A stretch of 64,000 nucleotides of DNA from Spongilla lacustris (Eukaryota > Porifera > Demospongiae > Spongillida > Spongillidae). The stretch lies in the NCBI GenBank assembly GCA_949361645.1, contig OX442431.1, forward strand, positions 5,584,473 to 5,648,472, read 5' to 3'. A program made the position numbers and the translations under genes. Shown in pieces: positions 25,481 to 36,337 of this stretch. The stretch's first letter is position 1. The number at the start of each line of letters is the position of its first letter. Under the pieces are notes generated by a model that had not been told where the DNA came from, did not search any database, and saw only the letters and a program-made list of their open reading frames with translations.

Positions 25481-28400
25481 ATGAATCAAAAACGGTTTGC
25501 ATCCCGCGCTCTGTGGGAGTTAGTGAACTCATTAAAACTCCCACTGCTCCAGGGTAAGGATAAGGATTCGTACGCATATTGCTCACTGTTCTTGTTCTGG
25601 TTCGCTGCTTCTGGAGGCACCAGCTGTTCTCCTTCGGACTCCTCCGATCTTGCAAACAGCAAGCTATGGCTTACCGATTTGGACTGGAGCGGTGAGGCGA
25701 ACTAGCTCAAGGAAGCTGCCATTTCAAAACCCGGCAACTACACGATTGAACTGGCCTACAAGATATTAAGGCGACTGAGGCTGGTAGACCAACAGGTAGG
25801 TAATGTATTAGTGTTAGTACTGTTCGGTGCTGCTGCATAATCATAGATGTAATAGATCACGGACCTTGACGACGGTTTACTGAAGTGTGCAAACCTGGAG
25901 GAGCTCACCCTTACTGGAAACCACCTCACGAACGTACCGCTTCATCACCTCCCGCCGCAGTTAAAGGTACGATTATTAATAAAATGCTAGTGTTAAACAC
26001 CCACTCGAAATTACTGTGGATGCAAATGTAATTAGTTAAACCTGCCCATGTGGTTACTTATATAATGCAGCCACAATATGGCCACTTATTGCAGCCTGAA
26101 CTATTTAAAGTCAATCAAGCTTCTGTGTACCTTGCAATGCAACTACCTCTCTAATGAGTCTCTAATGTGACCACCTCTCTCATTAGGCCACCTCACTAAT
26201 GAGGCCACCTCTCTAATGAGGCCACCTCTCTAATGAGGCCACCTCTCTAATGAGGCCACCTCTCTAATGAGGCTACCTCTCTAATGTGACCACCTCTCTA
26301 CCTCTCTAATGTGACCACCTCTCTAATGAGGCCACCGTAATTGGTCCCAAAGGTGACCGCATTGCACAAGTTTCACTTTAATTCAAACTCCCCCCAAAAA
26401 AATCTTTCAACAACTTGGCGATAAAATTATATATTTGCTTTGGCCATATTAATCTTTAATTGTAATGAATGGTCATTTAGTGGTTTATTAAATAAAGTAG
26501 CTAAGTTGAATTATTTCAAGCCAACACATCATTTGTCTACATTTGCATCACAATTTCAAAATTAAAACAAAATTCAAACCATCTCCCTGGTTGTGGATAT
26601 ACCCTGTTGAATGGGTTCCATGCTGTTGTCATGTATGCAGCTCCTGGAGCTATGCTACAATGAACTGGAGAGCACCGCTGACCTCTGCACCTGCCCACTG
26701 AAGCTCCTCCATCTTGGACTGGCCTACAACAGGCTTGGCAGTCTGGAGTTAGAGCCATCTAGCTGGTCAGTAAAGGGCCATCTAGCTGGTCAGTAAGGGG
26801 CCATCTAACTGGTCAGTAAGGGGACCATCTAACTGGTCAGTAAGGGGCCATCTAACTGGTCAGTAAGGGGCCATCTAGCTGGTCAGTAAGGGGCCATCTA
26901 ACTGGTCAGTAAGGGGCCATCTAACTGGTCAGTAAGGGGCCATCTAGCTGGTCAGTAAGGGGCCATCTAACTGGTCAGTAAGGGGCCATCTAGCTGGTCA
27001 GTAAGGGGCCATCTAACTGGTCAGTAAGGGGCCATCTAACTGTTCAGTAAGGGGCCATCTAGCTGGTCAGTAAGGGGCCATCTAACTGGTCAGTAAGGGG
27101 CCATCTTGCTGGTCAGTAAGAGGCCATCTAACTGGTCAGTAAGGGGCCATCTAGCTGGTCAGTAAGGGGCCATCTAGCTGGTCAGTATGGGACCATCTAG
27201 CTGGTCAGTAAGGGGCTGGTCAGTAAGGGGCCATCTAACTGGTCAGTAAGGGGCCATCTAACTGGTCAGTAAGGGGCCATCTAGCTAGTCAGTAAGGGGC
27301 CATCTAACTGGTCAGTAAGGGGCTGGTCAGTAAGGGGCCATCTTGCTGGTCAGTAAGGGGCCATCTAACTGGTCAGTAAGGGGACCATCTAACTGCATGG
27401 TCAGTAAGGGGCCATCTAGCTGGTCAGTAAGGGGCCATCTAACTGGTCAGTAAGGGGACCATCTAGCTGGTCAGTAAGGGGCCATCTAACTGGTCAGTAA
27501 GGGGCCATCTAACTGGTCAGTAAGGGGCCATCTTGCTGGTCAGTAAGGGGCCATCTAACTGGTCAGTAAGGGGACCATCTAGCTGGTCAGTAAGGGGCCA
27601 TCTAACTGGTCAGTAAGGGGCCACCTAGCTGGTCAGTAAGGGGCCATCTAGCTGGTCAGTAAGGGGCCATCTAGCTGGTCAGTAAGGGGGCCATCTAACT
27701 GGTCAGTAGGGGGCTATCTCTTTGAAGAATTTTTGTACTTGTCACCACACTAGGTCACCTCCTCCCCAGGCCACCCATGTATCTCTTTCTCCTCAGGTCC
27801 TCTCTGCTTTCACTTGATATCAGTTACAATCAGCTTACTGACCTTCCCTCAACAATCAAGGTCACAATGGAGCTCAAACAACTTCGCAGCCTCTCCTTAA
27901 AGGGGAATCCCTTTACAGTAAGGGTGGTAAAATATAATTTGCCCCACTTCAACCCTCTCACTCCTGTCCCGCTCCTCTCCTTAACCCCTCCCCTCTCACT
28001 CTCTTCTTGGCTCCTACCTCCCCCCCCCCCCCCCCACTCTATTCACTGCCTTCTCCTCAAATACTAATCAGTGCAGTAAGCAACATGTGCAATGTATGTA
28101 TGTGTGTGTGTGTACAGTCCAACTGGTGCCTGGCTTTGGTACCATAATACTCCATGGTAGAAGGACTTGTGTTTGTGTGGCCATTGCTATCCTAGCTACT
28201 TAAATTTAAAGGTTGCTGATTATATATGCTGTGTCTCCAAGATGTTTCACTGGCCTTTTCTTCTGTAGCTGGTACCATGTTACCGTGGCTACACTGTGGA
28301 CAGTCTGGCATCGCTTACTTCATTGGACGACTCTGATGTCACAGTCATAGAGCGAGAGCAGACAGCAGGCATGGCAGAGTGCTGTGATATGCATGCAGGT

Positions 28401-30022
28401 GACCACACCCATCACCTATACCAGCACTGCCCTCTAATGGTGCTCTCCTGGCAGATTTAATCAGGTGTGCCAAATTGCACATAAAGGTTAAGAGCTTAAG
28501 TGGGCTACCAGAGCTTGAAGAGGTAAGTACTTATGCAAGTAATGGCATTGCCTTGTGATTGACAAAAAATTCATTGCCTACCATGGCAATGGACCCTTTG
28601 CATGAAAGATCGGAAGTACGATAACGTCACGTCCGGGGGTAAATACCACAGCGGTTGCCTAGAGACATTGTGTCACGTTCGCGGACCTTTGCGTAATAAA
28701 ATGGAGTCCGCCGGCCGATCCAGTTCCTGGTCAAACTATGCTGCCAACTGTAAGCTTGACAGAGTCTGACATATCAGGAGCCTTTTTTAATGGATGGCTT
28801 TAAAAAAGTCAGACTCTGTCAAGCTTACTAGTACTGTTGGCAGATCCTATTGATCAAGAACTGGATCGGCCGAAGGATCAATGTCTGAGCGGGAAAGAAT
28901 GACTCAGAGCATTGCCAGTTTATTACTCCAAGGTCCGCGAACGCGACACGATGTCTCTAGGCAACCGCTGTGGTTTTTACTCCAGACTGCAAAGGATTAA
29001 TGAAAATCATGGATCGTTGATAAGGTGGACAGGAAGTAATGACTCATATCATCATGGGACCAAAATCAGTGCAATGTAATAATAACTGCCCCACAGGTCC
29101 CTGACACAGTTGATCAGATAGTGAGGTCTCTGGTGGAGGTGCACCATTCCTTCCTGCCCCCTGACCTCTTTAAGCTTGCTGGACCCTCCCTTACCTCTGT
29201 GTCTGCACAGAACATTCCAGCACCCTCACTACGGGTATCCAGTCCTAAGCTAGACCTTACACATGAGGACAAATATAAGGACTTGCCTTGGCACAGATTT
29301 AACCCTTTGCCTTATGCTACAAGCCTGTTGGACTGCAGCAGCCTTGGGGTGTCATGCAGAGTGGAAGACTTGGTCTCCCTAGCACACTTCCTGAAGGGAA
29401 GTATGGATGTGAGGGTGTGTATGGTGAGAGTGGTATATGCAAGGGAGGTGGTTCCAGTCCAAGGGGTGGGGAAACCCCAAAGTGCAAAACCTGAAAGGGG
29501 TACTCCCCAGAGTGGGCGGAGTAGTGCTGCCAAGGTACATTGTACCATTAGTTTCATGGGCGTACATGCACCAGCTGGTCCTATCAGGCCTTCCTTTCTC
29601 CATTTCTCTCTCTCCTCCCTCCTCTTTCCCCTCCTATGTCCTCCCTTCCCCCTTTCCCCACCTCCCCGCATACCCTTCTCCACACACTTTCCCTTTCTGT
29701 GCAGAAGTCTCAACAAAGCACAAAGGACACCAAAGGCAAAGGAAAGATGGTTGCTAGTGGCAACACTGGCCCCCCAGGGGAGGGGTGGAAGGAGTCTTCT
29801 GTTACCCAGCTTCCATTGGTGACTTGGCAGGTGGACATGGCTCCTATTCTGGAGGGCAGACCTCAAGTGGATGCCATGTTGGAGGACACCTTGTCCCCTT
29901 CTCTAAGGGGCAACACCATGTTCAAAAGCACAGAGACAGCTCAGAGCAGTGAAGGGAAGCTTCAGCTTGGCATGACCCTCTCTGTAGAGAGATACAACTG
30001 TGTTTCCAGCTGTGTAGTCTAG
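25481..30022 (+). CDS. LRRC43: LRRC43, leucine-rich repeat protein (one in-frame stop in exon 2)
   Basis: Exons 25481-25553, 25617-25795, 25856-25966, 26641-26765, 27797-27917, 28269-28398, 28455-28522, 29097-29534, 29705-30022 (TAG) splice in phase to about 520 codons. LRRs: LRLVDQQ, DGLLKCANLEELTLTGNHL, LPPQLKLLELCYNELES, LLHLGLAYNRL and LLSLDISYNQLTDL, then an LRR cap with GNPFT, LVPCYRGYTVDSLASLTSLDD. This cap (LVPYYRGFTIDSLAHL in vertebrates, as I recall it) and DEGLLK-like repeats identify LRRC43, expressed in ciliated cells of animals. The C-terminal half is low-complexity, with a KDTKGKGK segment. The oddity is codon 54, a TAG at 25703-25705 in the only frame that joins exons 1, 2 and 3. 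It could be a sequencing error, allele, unrecognised alternative 5' exon, or real inactivation. Confidence 0.85.
26130..26340. repeat. 17-bp minisatellite in LRRC43 intron 3
   Basis: Unit GCCACCTCTCTAATGAG with GTGACC and TTAGGCC variants, about 12 copies. Confidence 0.9.
26754..27715 (+). repeat. 23-bp minisatellite built on the LRRC43 exon-4 splice donor
   Basis: Each unit is the exon end GCCATCTAGCTG (or AACTG) plus the intron start GTCAGTAAGGG. The first copy is the real junction (exon 4 ends at 26765), and about forty copies fill nearly the whole intron. A few units are shortened (GGGGCTGGTCAGTAA). The array thus repeats a 5' splice site with its exonic flank. Confidence 0.95.
28594..28995. 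mobile_element. ~400-bp foldback element in LRRC43 intron 7
   Basis: Imperfect palindrome with ends CCTTTGCA / TGCAAAGG. Matching arm blocks include GCGGTTGCCTAGAGACAT, GATCCAGTTC and GTAAGCTTGACAGAGTCTGA around a centre near 28785. No ORF. No convincing target duplication found, so class unassigned. Confidence 0.7.
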
Positions 30023-31660
30023 ACAAGCTACCACCTGAGGTTCATTTTATCATAGCACCACCAAGGTGACACTCATATCATGCTGTTTTAATCATTGTGA
30101 TAATATTGGCAAGGGAACAGCACAGCAGTTATGCCCAATACCCTTTACGAATAAGAATGTGGTAGTACTTTGAACTGAATTTGATTTCATATCCTCAGGA
30201 TGCCATCACAGCTTAGTTGTGGTAGCCTCGTGATGTGCTCATCTCTATCTAAGCTTAAAGGGTCGAAGTAACTCTAGTTCAGATAGTCATAACAATTAAA
30301 TTCCTAACTTGTCTCACAGGTGACAGTTATACCGTATACAGCCCTATATATTGCACCTATATTTATCAATACATGTCTACATCCGACACGTGGGCTGTTT
30401 TTCACACCACTCGAATGCAGGGTCTGTATATGCCTCAGAATGAACACTTCACTTATGATTTTATGGTCTGTATATGGAATTCAGTATATTTGTCATTACC
30501 TGTCTGCATACTTCAGATGAATGTGTGCAGACTCTGAACACGTCATGTATTTGAATCATTTAAAATCATTTTTCTGTTCTGTATACTTGAAGGTTAGTGC
30601 TCCAAAACCTGAACCACGCCAGTAATCATTTATAATTTAATGGCAAACTTTAATTAAATTACAGCTGCAAATTAAAGGAATAGATGCTTGAGCTGGTGCG
30701 CTACCTACATGAAATGAAACACTGTTTCAGTTTGGATGGAACGTTGGAGGTAAAAATGGGATAGGGTAATAATAATTCTGTCACGTGGGCAACACCATGC
30801 AGCTGACATCCAAGTGATATTACGTTTTATTGCATAGAACTACAACACACACACAAAACACATTTCCACATTCACCTCACACTGGACTAATGGATCTGAG
30901 TTCTAAATTAGGTGCTCTGACTCAATGTATGTTATGCAGAGCTTGTTGGATATACTTCACAATTTTCACCCACCGTAATGGCTATTTGACTCAGAGAGGT
31001 GTGGCTATGTTAGGTACGTGGTTTCCTTATAAACATACATGACTGTACTTATATGCATGTGTACTCTTTGACTCTTTGTGTATGTGGCACAAAGTTTGTC
31101 AAGTATGCTTCACAATGATCAGAGGCCCCACCCATGTCATCTATGACATGACAACACACACTGGAGTGCCTTTCTCAATGGCCATGCAGAATCTTTACCT
31201 TGGATGTGTATTATGATGTTATATGAAGTGCTTTATTTATTAATTCTTATTATTCTGTCATCAATGTCTAGTCTACCTCTGGACAATGTAAGTACATCAG
31301 CTTTATCCTCCTCATGTGACACATGGAATGGTTACTTGTACAATGAAGGCTGTTGTATGGTGTGTCATTGGCTTTGAGGTAAGTAGACTACCATCACAGT
31401 TCTGAATGACTTCCTACTTGGGTCATGACTATCACGGCTGGGAAGAAGGGTTGGGTTACCAGAATAAGACTAAGTGTCTGGTTAACATCCCAACCAACCA
31501 TGTTCCAATGCCTAGACCATGCGGTAGGTACATGTAGGTAGAAACATAGGGGCAACAGTTCTGAATGATTTTCTACTTGGGTCATGACTATCACAGCTCT
31601 CTCACTAGGAGAGAAGGGTTGGGTTCCCAGGAATAAGACCTGGGTGTCATCACACAGGAA
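30023..31660. other. Intergenic sequence, no gene recognised
   Basis: AT-rich, with the LRRC43 3' UTR at the left. Two diverged copies of an ~80-bp block (starting near 31395 and 31558, sharing CTTGGGTCATGACTATCAC) lie at its right end, next to the Gypsy remnant. Confidence 0.5.
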
Positions 31661-31669
31661 GCACAATGG

Positions 31670-32073
31670 CAGAGAGAAGAGTTCTATGACAGCACAACAA
31701 AGAGCACAACCTTCAATGTTGGAGATGCTGTCTGGCGGCACGTACCTACAGCTGGCAAGCTAGAAGTGAGATGGGAAGGAGGATGGACTGTGAAGAAGGT
31801 ACTGTCCCCAGTAAACGTTGCAGTTGAACACACAAGGACTCATGTGGTGTGCATGTTAGTAGACTGCAGGAACGTATGGTGAGAGGAGAGATTGAGGCAC
31901 ATGCTGAACTACATGAACAACATGGTGGTGTACTGGTAGCTGACTGGGAAGCACCTCGCATTGAACACTTCATCCTCCCACCTCAACAAGAGCAGCAAGC
32001 TGAAGTAGGAAGGCGCTACCCTCAACATGTTTGGCACCCAGTGTTGAGATACTTAGTTTGGGATAAAGCTTAA
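31670..32073 (+). pseudogene. Ty3/Gypsy-type pol fragment, integrase C-terminal part
   Basis: Translation across two frames resembles the end of a Ty3/Gypsy integrase: FNVGDAVW, then a KWEG-like VRWEGGW block, then HVSRLQ, followed by a charged tail ending at a TAA at about 32073. The frame shifts near 31845. No paired LTRs recognised. A decayed retrotransposon end, not a host gene. Confidence 0.6.
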
Positions 32074-32733
32074 AAGAATGGTGGGACGAATGTAATGTCA
32101 GTCTGGAGATGCAAGCTCTAGCTTGGCAGGACAACTACTTCTGCACAGCTGGTTAGAAAGACTGATCCGTGTCCTGGGCACCTTTGGCATAATATTAAAA
32201 CTATATTATTGGATGGGAAATGACTGCGAGACTATTTAAACAGTGATTGTGTGCATCAGTGAGTGTATTGTGCGGTGCATTCTTGACTGACCTAAGCCAC
32301 TATAACTTCGGGTTAAGCTAGAGAGACATGTATGCCTTGTTGGGGGAAGCCCAAATACTTGGTACTCCACTTCATTATATTTTTGGATGAATAAATATCA
32401 GCTCATTTGTGAGATCCAAAGCATGCCATCCTCATTTATTTAAAAAGACCTCATAAACAGACAAAACGAAAGGCATTCTCACCAGTAAGCTATGATCTGT
32501 GCATATTACCGTTTTTTATTTTTCTTTGAGGGGGGCGCGCGGGGGTGATTTTATTTATATGAAGCATTGGGGAAATTCTGTCTGTGTGTACTCATGTCCT
32601 ATAAGTAGGCCTACCATACTTCTTTATTAGTACACACACGTCGTTAACCAACCGGGGTACATGTACTAGTAAAAATTAATTTGCTATACCACACTTACAA
32701 GCATCAATGCTAGTACACACGCGTTTAATAGCT

Positions 32734-33029
32734 ACAAGTAAATCAAAAACTTCTCTATCGAGAAAGTGATTGGTGGGATGTAGGATTGGTGGTGCAAAAA
32801 GCAAGGAAACAAGATACGGTATGTTAAAGTGAGGTTTGGTAGGATCCTACAACTCACAGTCCTGAATTTGCAAACGAAGAAGCCTATTTGCAAATGTAGG
32901 ACTGTTATAGTTGTAGGATCCTACCAAACCTCACTTTAACATACCGTACCTTGTTTCCTTGCTTTTTGCACCACCAATTCTACATCCCACCAATCACTTT
33001 CTCGATAGAGAAGTTTTTGATTTACTTGT
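32734..33029. mobile_element. 296-bp foldback MITE
   Basis: Nearly perfect palindrome with ends ACAAGTAAATCAAAAACTTC and its complement, centre near 32880. No ORF; no clear target duplication. Confidence 0.75.
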
Positions 33030-33851
33030 TCCCCTAATTTTTTTTCTCTGCCAGGAGTGTTCAGTAATATGTTGCTTAGTGTATTCGTTCCAAAGCTTAG
33101 ATTCCCAGGGGCGGATACAGGGGGTTGGGGGTTGCAACCCCGGGGCCCTTTTATAACTTTTTTTTTGCACACAGTTTTACGAGGACAGCCACCCCCCCCC
33201 CCCCCCCCCGCCGCTCGTTGAATCGGCCGAAGGCGGACAGCCCTCCTCCCGCTCGTTGAATATATAGGCCTCTTTTTAATTTTATTGATAGGCCTACCTT
33301 TATTCTAATATCTTAAACTCAGAGTTCTCTTTGTTAACGAACCGTTTTTATTGGCTTGGGCACCTTTGCTAAATTAGAACTGCCTGCTGTAAACGTGTCT
33401 GCAGCTGCTTATATTAACGTGTGTAGCCTGGCAACAGTAAATTAAGACGCGTGTGTGGCGTCATATTGCATACTGCTAGGCAACCGAGAATTTTTATCGA
33501 TAATGAATTGCACCTGCTCGAGTTATTTCACGGCATATTAACGCCAGCTTACAATTGTGCAGATATCTTATCTGCATAAAAAGATGCGTTTGGAGTTAAA
33601 ATGCAACTTTTTGAAGCTAATCTCGTCTTCTTACGACGTTCCTGTCGCGAGTTATACGTGATGAACGGAAGACGGAGGTGATGAACAAAAATTAAATGGC
33701 GGAATTTTGGTACCGACTCAGTGGCGGATACAGGGGGGGGGAAACCCGGCCTATGCCCCCCCTAACTTATAAGGATACGCCTCCTGTCCATTGTAATGAA
33801 TTTAATTATGTCATCAGCGCCGCACTGTCTTAGCTCTTGCAGGCGCTAGAC

Positions 33852-33959
33852 TAGTCTTGGCCCCAGACAGCTGCGGATGGATTACATCACCGCTACGCGA
33901 CGCGTAGCGGTGATGTAATCCATCCGCAGCTGCGTCCGTTGGGTCTGGGGCCGAGACTA
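33852..33959. mobile_element. 108-bp palindromic MITE, 9-bp TSD
   Basis: Perfect 9-bp direct repeat GCGCTAGAC on both sides (33843-33851, 33960-33968). Ends TAGTCTTGGCCCCAGAC and GTCTGGGGCCGAGACTA. The arms contain GCTGCGGATGGATTACATCA and CCGCTACG, shared with the 756-bp element at 55338. Inserted in the hAT remnant. Confidence 0.88.
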
Positions 33960-34218
33960 GCGCTAGACCTGTTGTACGTGCTAAGTATCACCCCTGACAC
34001 GTGGCACTTTTTCTATTGTGCTTTTGAGCGTTCAGTTCGTACATTCGTTCAGCGTTCAGTTTGTACATTCGTTCAGCGTTCAGTTCGTACATACATGTAA
34101 TACAATGCGAATTTCAATTTCAATTGCCGTCAGGAAAGTAGTAGATCAAACACAGCGGAACAATGTTCCTGCTAGATCACCAAAAGAATATTTTTAATTC
34201 GCTGTTTTTATTCCATAT

Positions 34219-34740
34219 TTGGATTGTCTCATTCAGCAATTAGATCTTCGATTTTCGGATCTAACTATTCACGGTTTACGAGCATTATGTTTAATTCCTT
34301 CGCATCTTTACAAAGATGATGAAAAGGCTATCGTTGCAGACGACCTATACAAGTTTTATAGTGATGATCTGCCTTTTCCACAAGCATTTCATCAAGAGAT
34401 TGCGCTTTGGAAAAACATGTGGAATAATTCCCCTATTAAACCAAACTCTCTTGTAACAACCATAGCAGACAGAAATGCGTCCCCTACCATGTTCCCAAAT
34501 ATTACAACTATCATTAAGCTACTGCTATTCACCTCTGTAACATCAAGTGGAGTGGAAAGAGCTAATTCCTCTTTGAGATTTATATTTAAAATGTCTATCG
34601 CAGCACTATGGGAGAAGACAGTGTTAATGTTATTGTATGTGCACAAAGATATTGAACTTAATATTGATGCTATCATTGACAGCTATAGTCGAAAATACCC
34701 TCGGATGATGCTTCTAATTTACCATATTTGTGAAGTGTGA
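34219..34740 (+). pseudogene. hAT transposase C-terminal (dimerisation) fragment
   Basis: A 173-residue ORF with the hATC pattern: MFPNITTIIKLLLFTSVTSS, GVERANSSLRFIF and HKDIELNIDAIIDSYSRKYP, as in ZMYM1-like/hAT transposases. The N-terminal zinc finger and first catalytic part are missing, so it is a broken copy. Confidence 0.75.
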
Positions 34741-34934
34741 CTGTTATAGGTATCTTTACTCTGTTTTATAACTTCCAAAAGTGCAAAAAAAAAAAAACAC
34801 CAGTGGCTAGGGTTTTGGGGCGGAGATGATGGTGCTTACTGCGCTTTCCCAGACACCCTGGCAAGTTCGGAGGGGCACGCCCCCTATCCCATCCTACATG
34901 CCCCCCCTAACACAAAATCCTGTATCCGCCCCTG

Positions 34935-36042
34935 CGACTTGTCACTCCACGTAAACGGCACTGTTTAGCGAAGCTCGCGTTATATGTGCATATCTGTCAT
35001 GTTTGTGATGGATTATATGCGAGCTGGCGAGTAAAGGCAACCCGTTTTAAAACGCTCGATCGAAAACCACGCCCACGAAGCCAATCCTACATAGGACCCA
35101 CTACCGTGGGTCCTGATACCGGGGGACTAGTATTCATTGCTAACACCACCCTGACAACACATCATTTGCTTAGCAACATACGAGTCTTTACACCATACGC
35201 ATAGCTAATTCTATATACAACAATAACACTTGACAATACTGACCGATAGCCTTGCTAAGTACAAGTGCTGTCTGAAGAGCAGTGTTCGTATTAGATACGA
35301 TAGAAAAATAAGATGATAATAAATAATAACAAAAAAAAGTGAAGTTTCTATTTTTAGAGCAGCACAACTCCCCGTGAAACAGTTGTACGACTTACTCAGG
35401 TAATCAGAATCCAATTTTCGACCCCTAGTGATCACACAAATGTACACTGCATGTGGCATGCAGTTATGTGCTATTAACCTTGCCAAGTGGGTTTTGTATG
35501 GTATTTGTGAATACCTTAATAAAAGCCGGTTTATGGACACCATCGCATCCAACCCCATACCATCCAGTACAGAGTCCTAGCAAAGTTAACAGCACCATGC
35601 AGTCTCCTTCAGATGCTATATAAGAAGAGGCAAATGAGTAACAGAGACGGCACCTTTGTACAAAAAATATAATAATTCCTGCTACAAGTACAAGTGATGA
35701 TGATCTTTAACTTATACTATTTTGCATGGTTAAAAAAAGGGAGTCAACAGAAGGATAATACAATACAGAAAGTAGACAAAGAACTTGATACGTATATGAA
35801 AGAAGACGAAACAAACTCAAGTAACTGACCCACTTTAGTCTTATGTGGTGGAAAGAACGTGCATGATGCCATCAGTTATGGCTAAAAATGGCTTAGCCAT
35901 AAGCCATTCCTGATTCAACCGCAGCTTCAGAAAGTGCATTTACTGTTGCCATGCAAATTTATAGCATATCAAAGAAAAGATGCATGGCCTTCGCACGTAA
36001 GTAAGTATACATATTTCTCCGTCAAGAACTCCAAGCTTCTAT
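34935..36042. other. No recognisable feature
   Basis: AT-rich sequence between the hAT remnant and the large composite element. ORFs here (e.g. 35211-35558, minus) have no recognisable motifs. Confidence 0.5.
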
Positions 36043-36337
36043 AGGTAGGTACGGTGGCCCGGTACCTCGCGCGCAGAGCATTGTGTCCAGCGCAATCGTA
36101 CGAAATTGCGTAGCGCGCAGTGCAATTGTACGAAATTGCGTAGCGCAATTGTACGAAATTGCGTAGAGTCAGAGTGCACTTTTGCTCAGAGTTCGAGTGC
36201 ACAGCGCACTAACTTTGGGATATAAGTTTCGATTACGTCATCCGTCTAGTGACAAATAAATTATGGCTGTTGCATCCAGAGATAATATATAGATATTATC
36301 TCTGCTGCATCGTGACGACCCAAAGTTCGAAAGCAGC

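Larger units (their letters stand above)
33719..34934 (+). mobile_element. hAT-type DNA transposon remnant
   Basis: Left end CAGTGGCGGATACAGG, right end inverted CAGGGGCGGATACAGG: classic hAT termini. A further left-end-like copy (CAGGGGCGGATACAGG) at 33106 is probably a second fragment. The element holds a hAT dimerisation-domain ORF and is interrupted by a younger MITE at 33852-33959. No exact 8-bp duplication found (only CGACT shared), so the boundaries are approximate. Confidence 0.7.
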
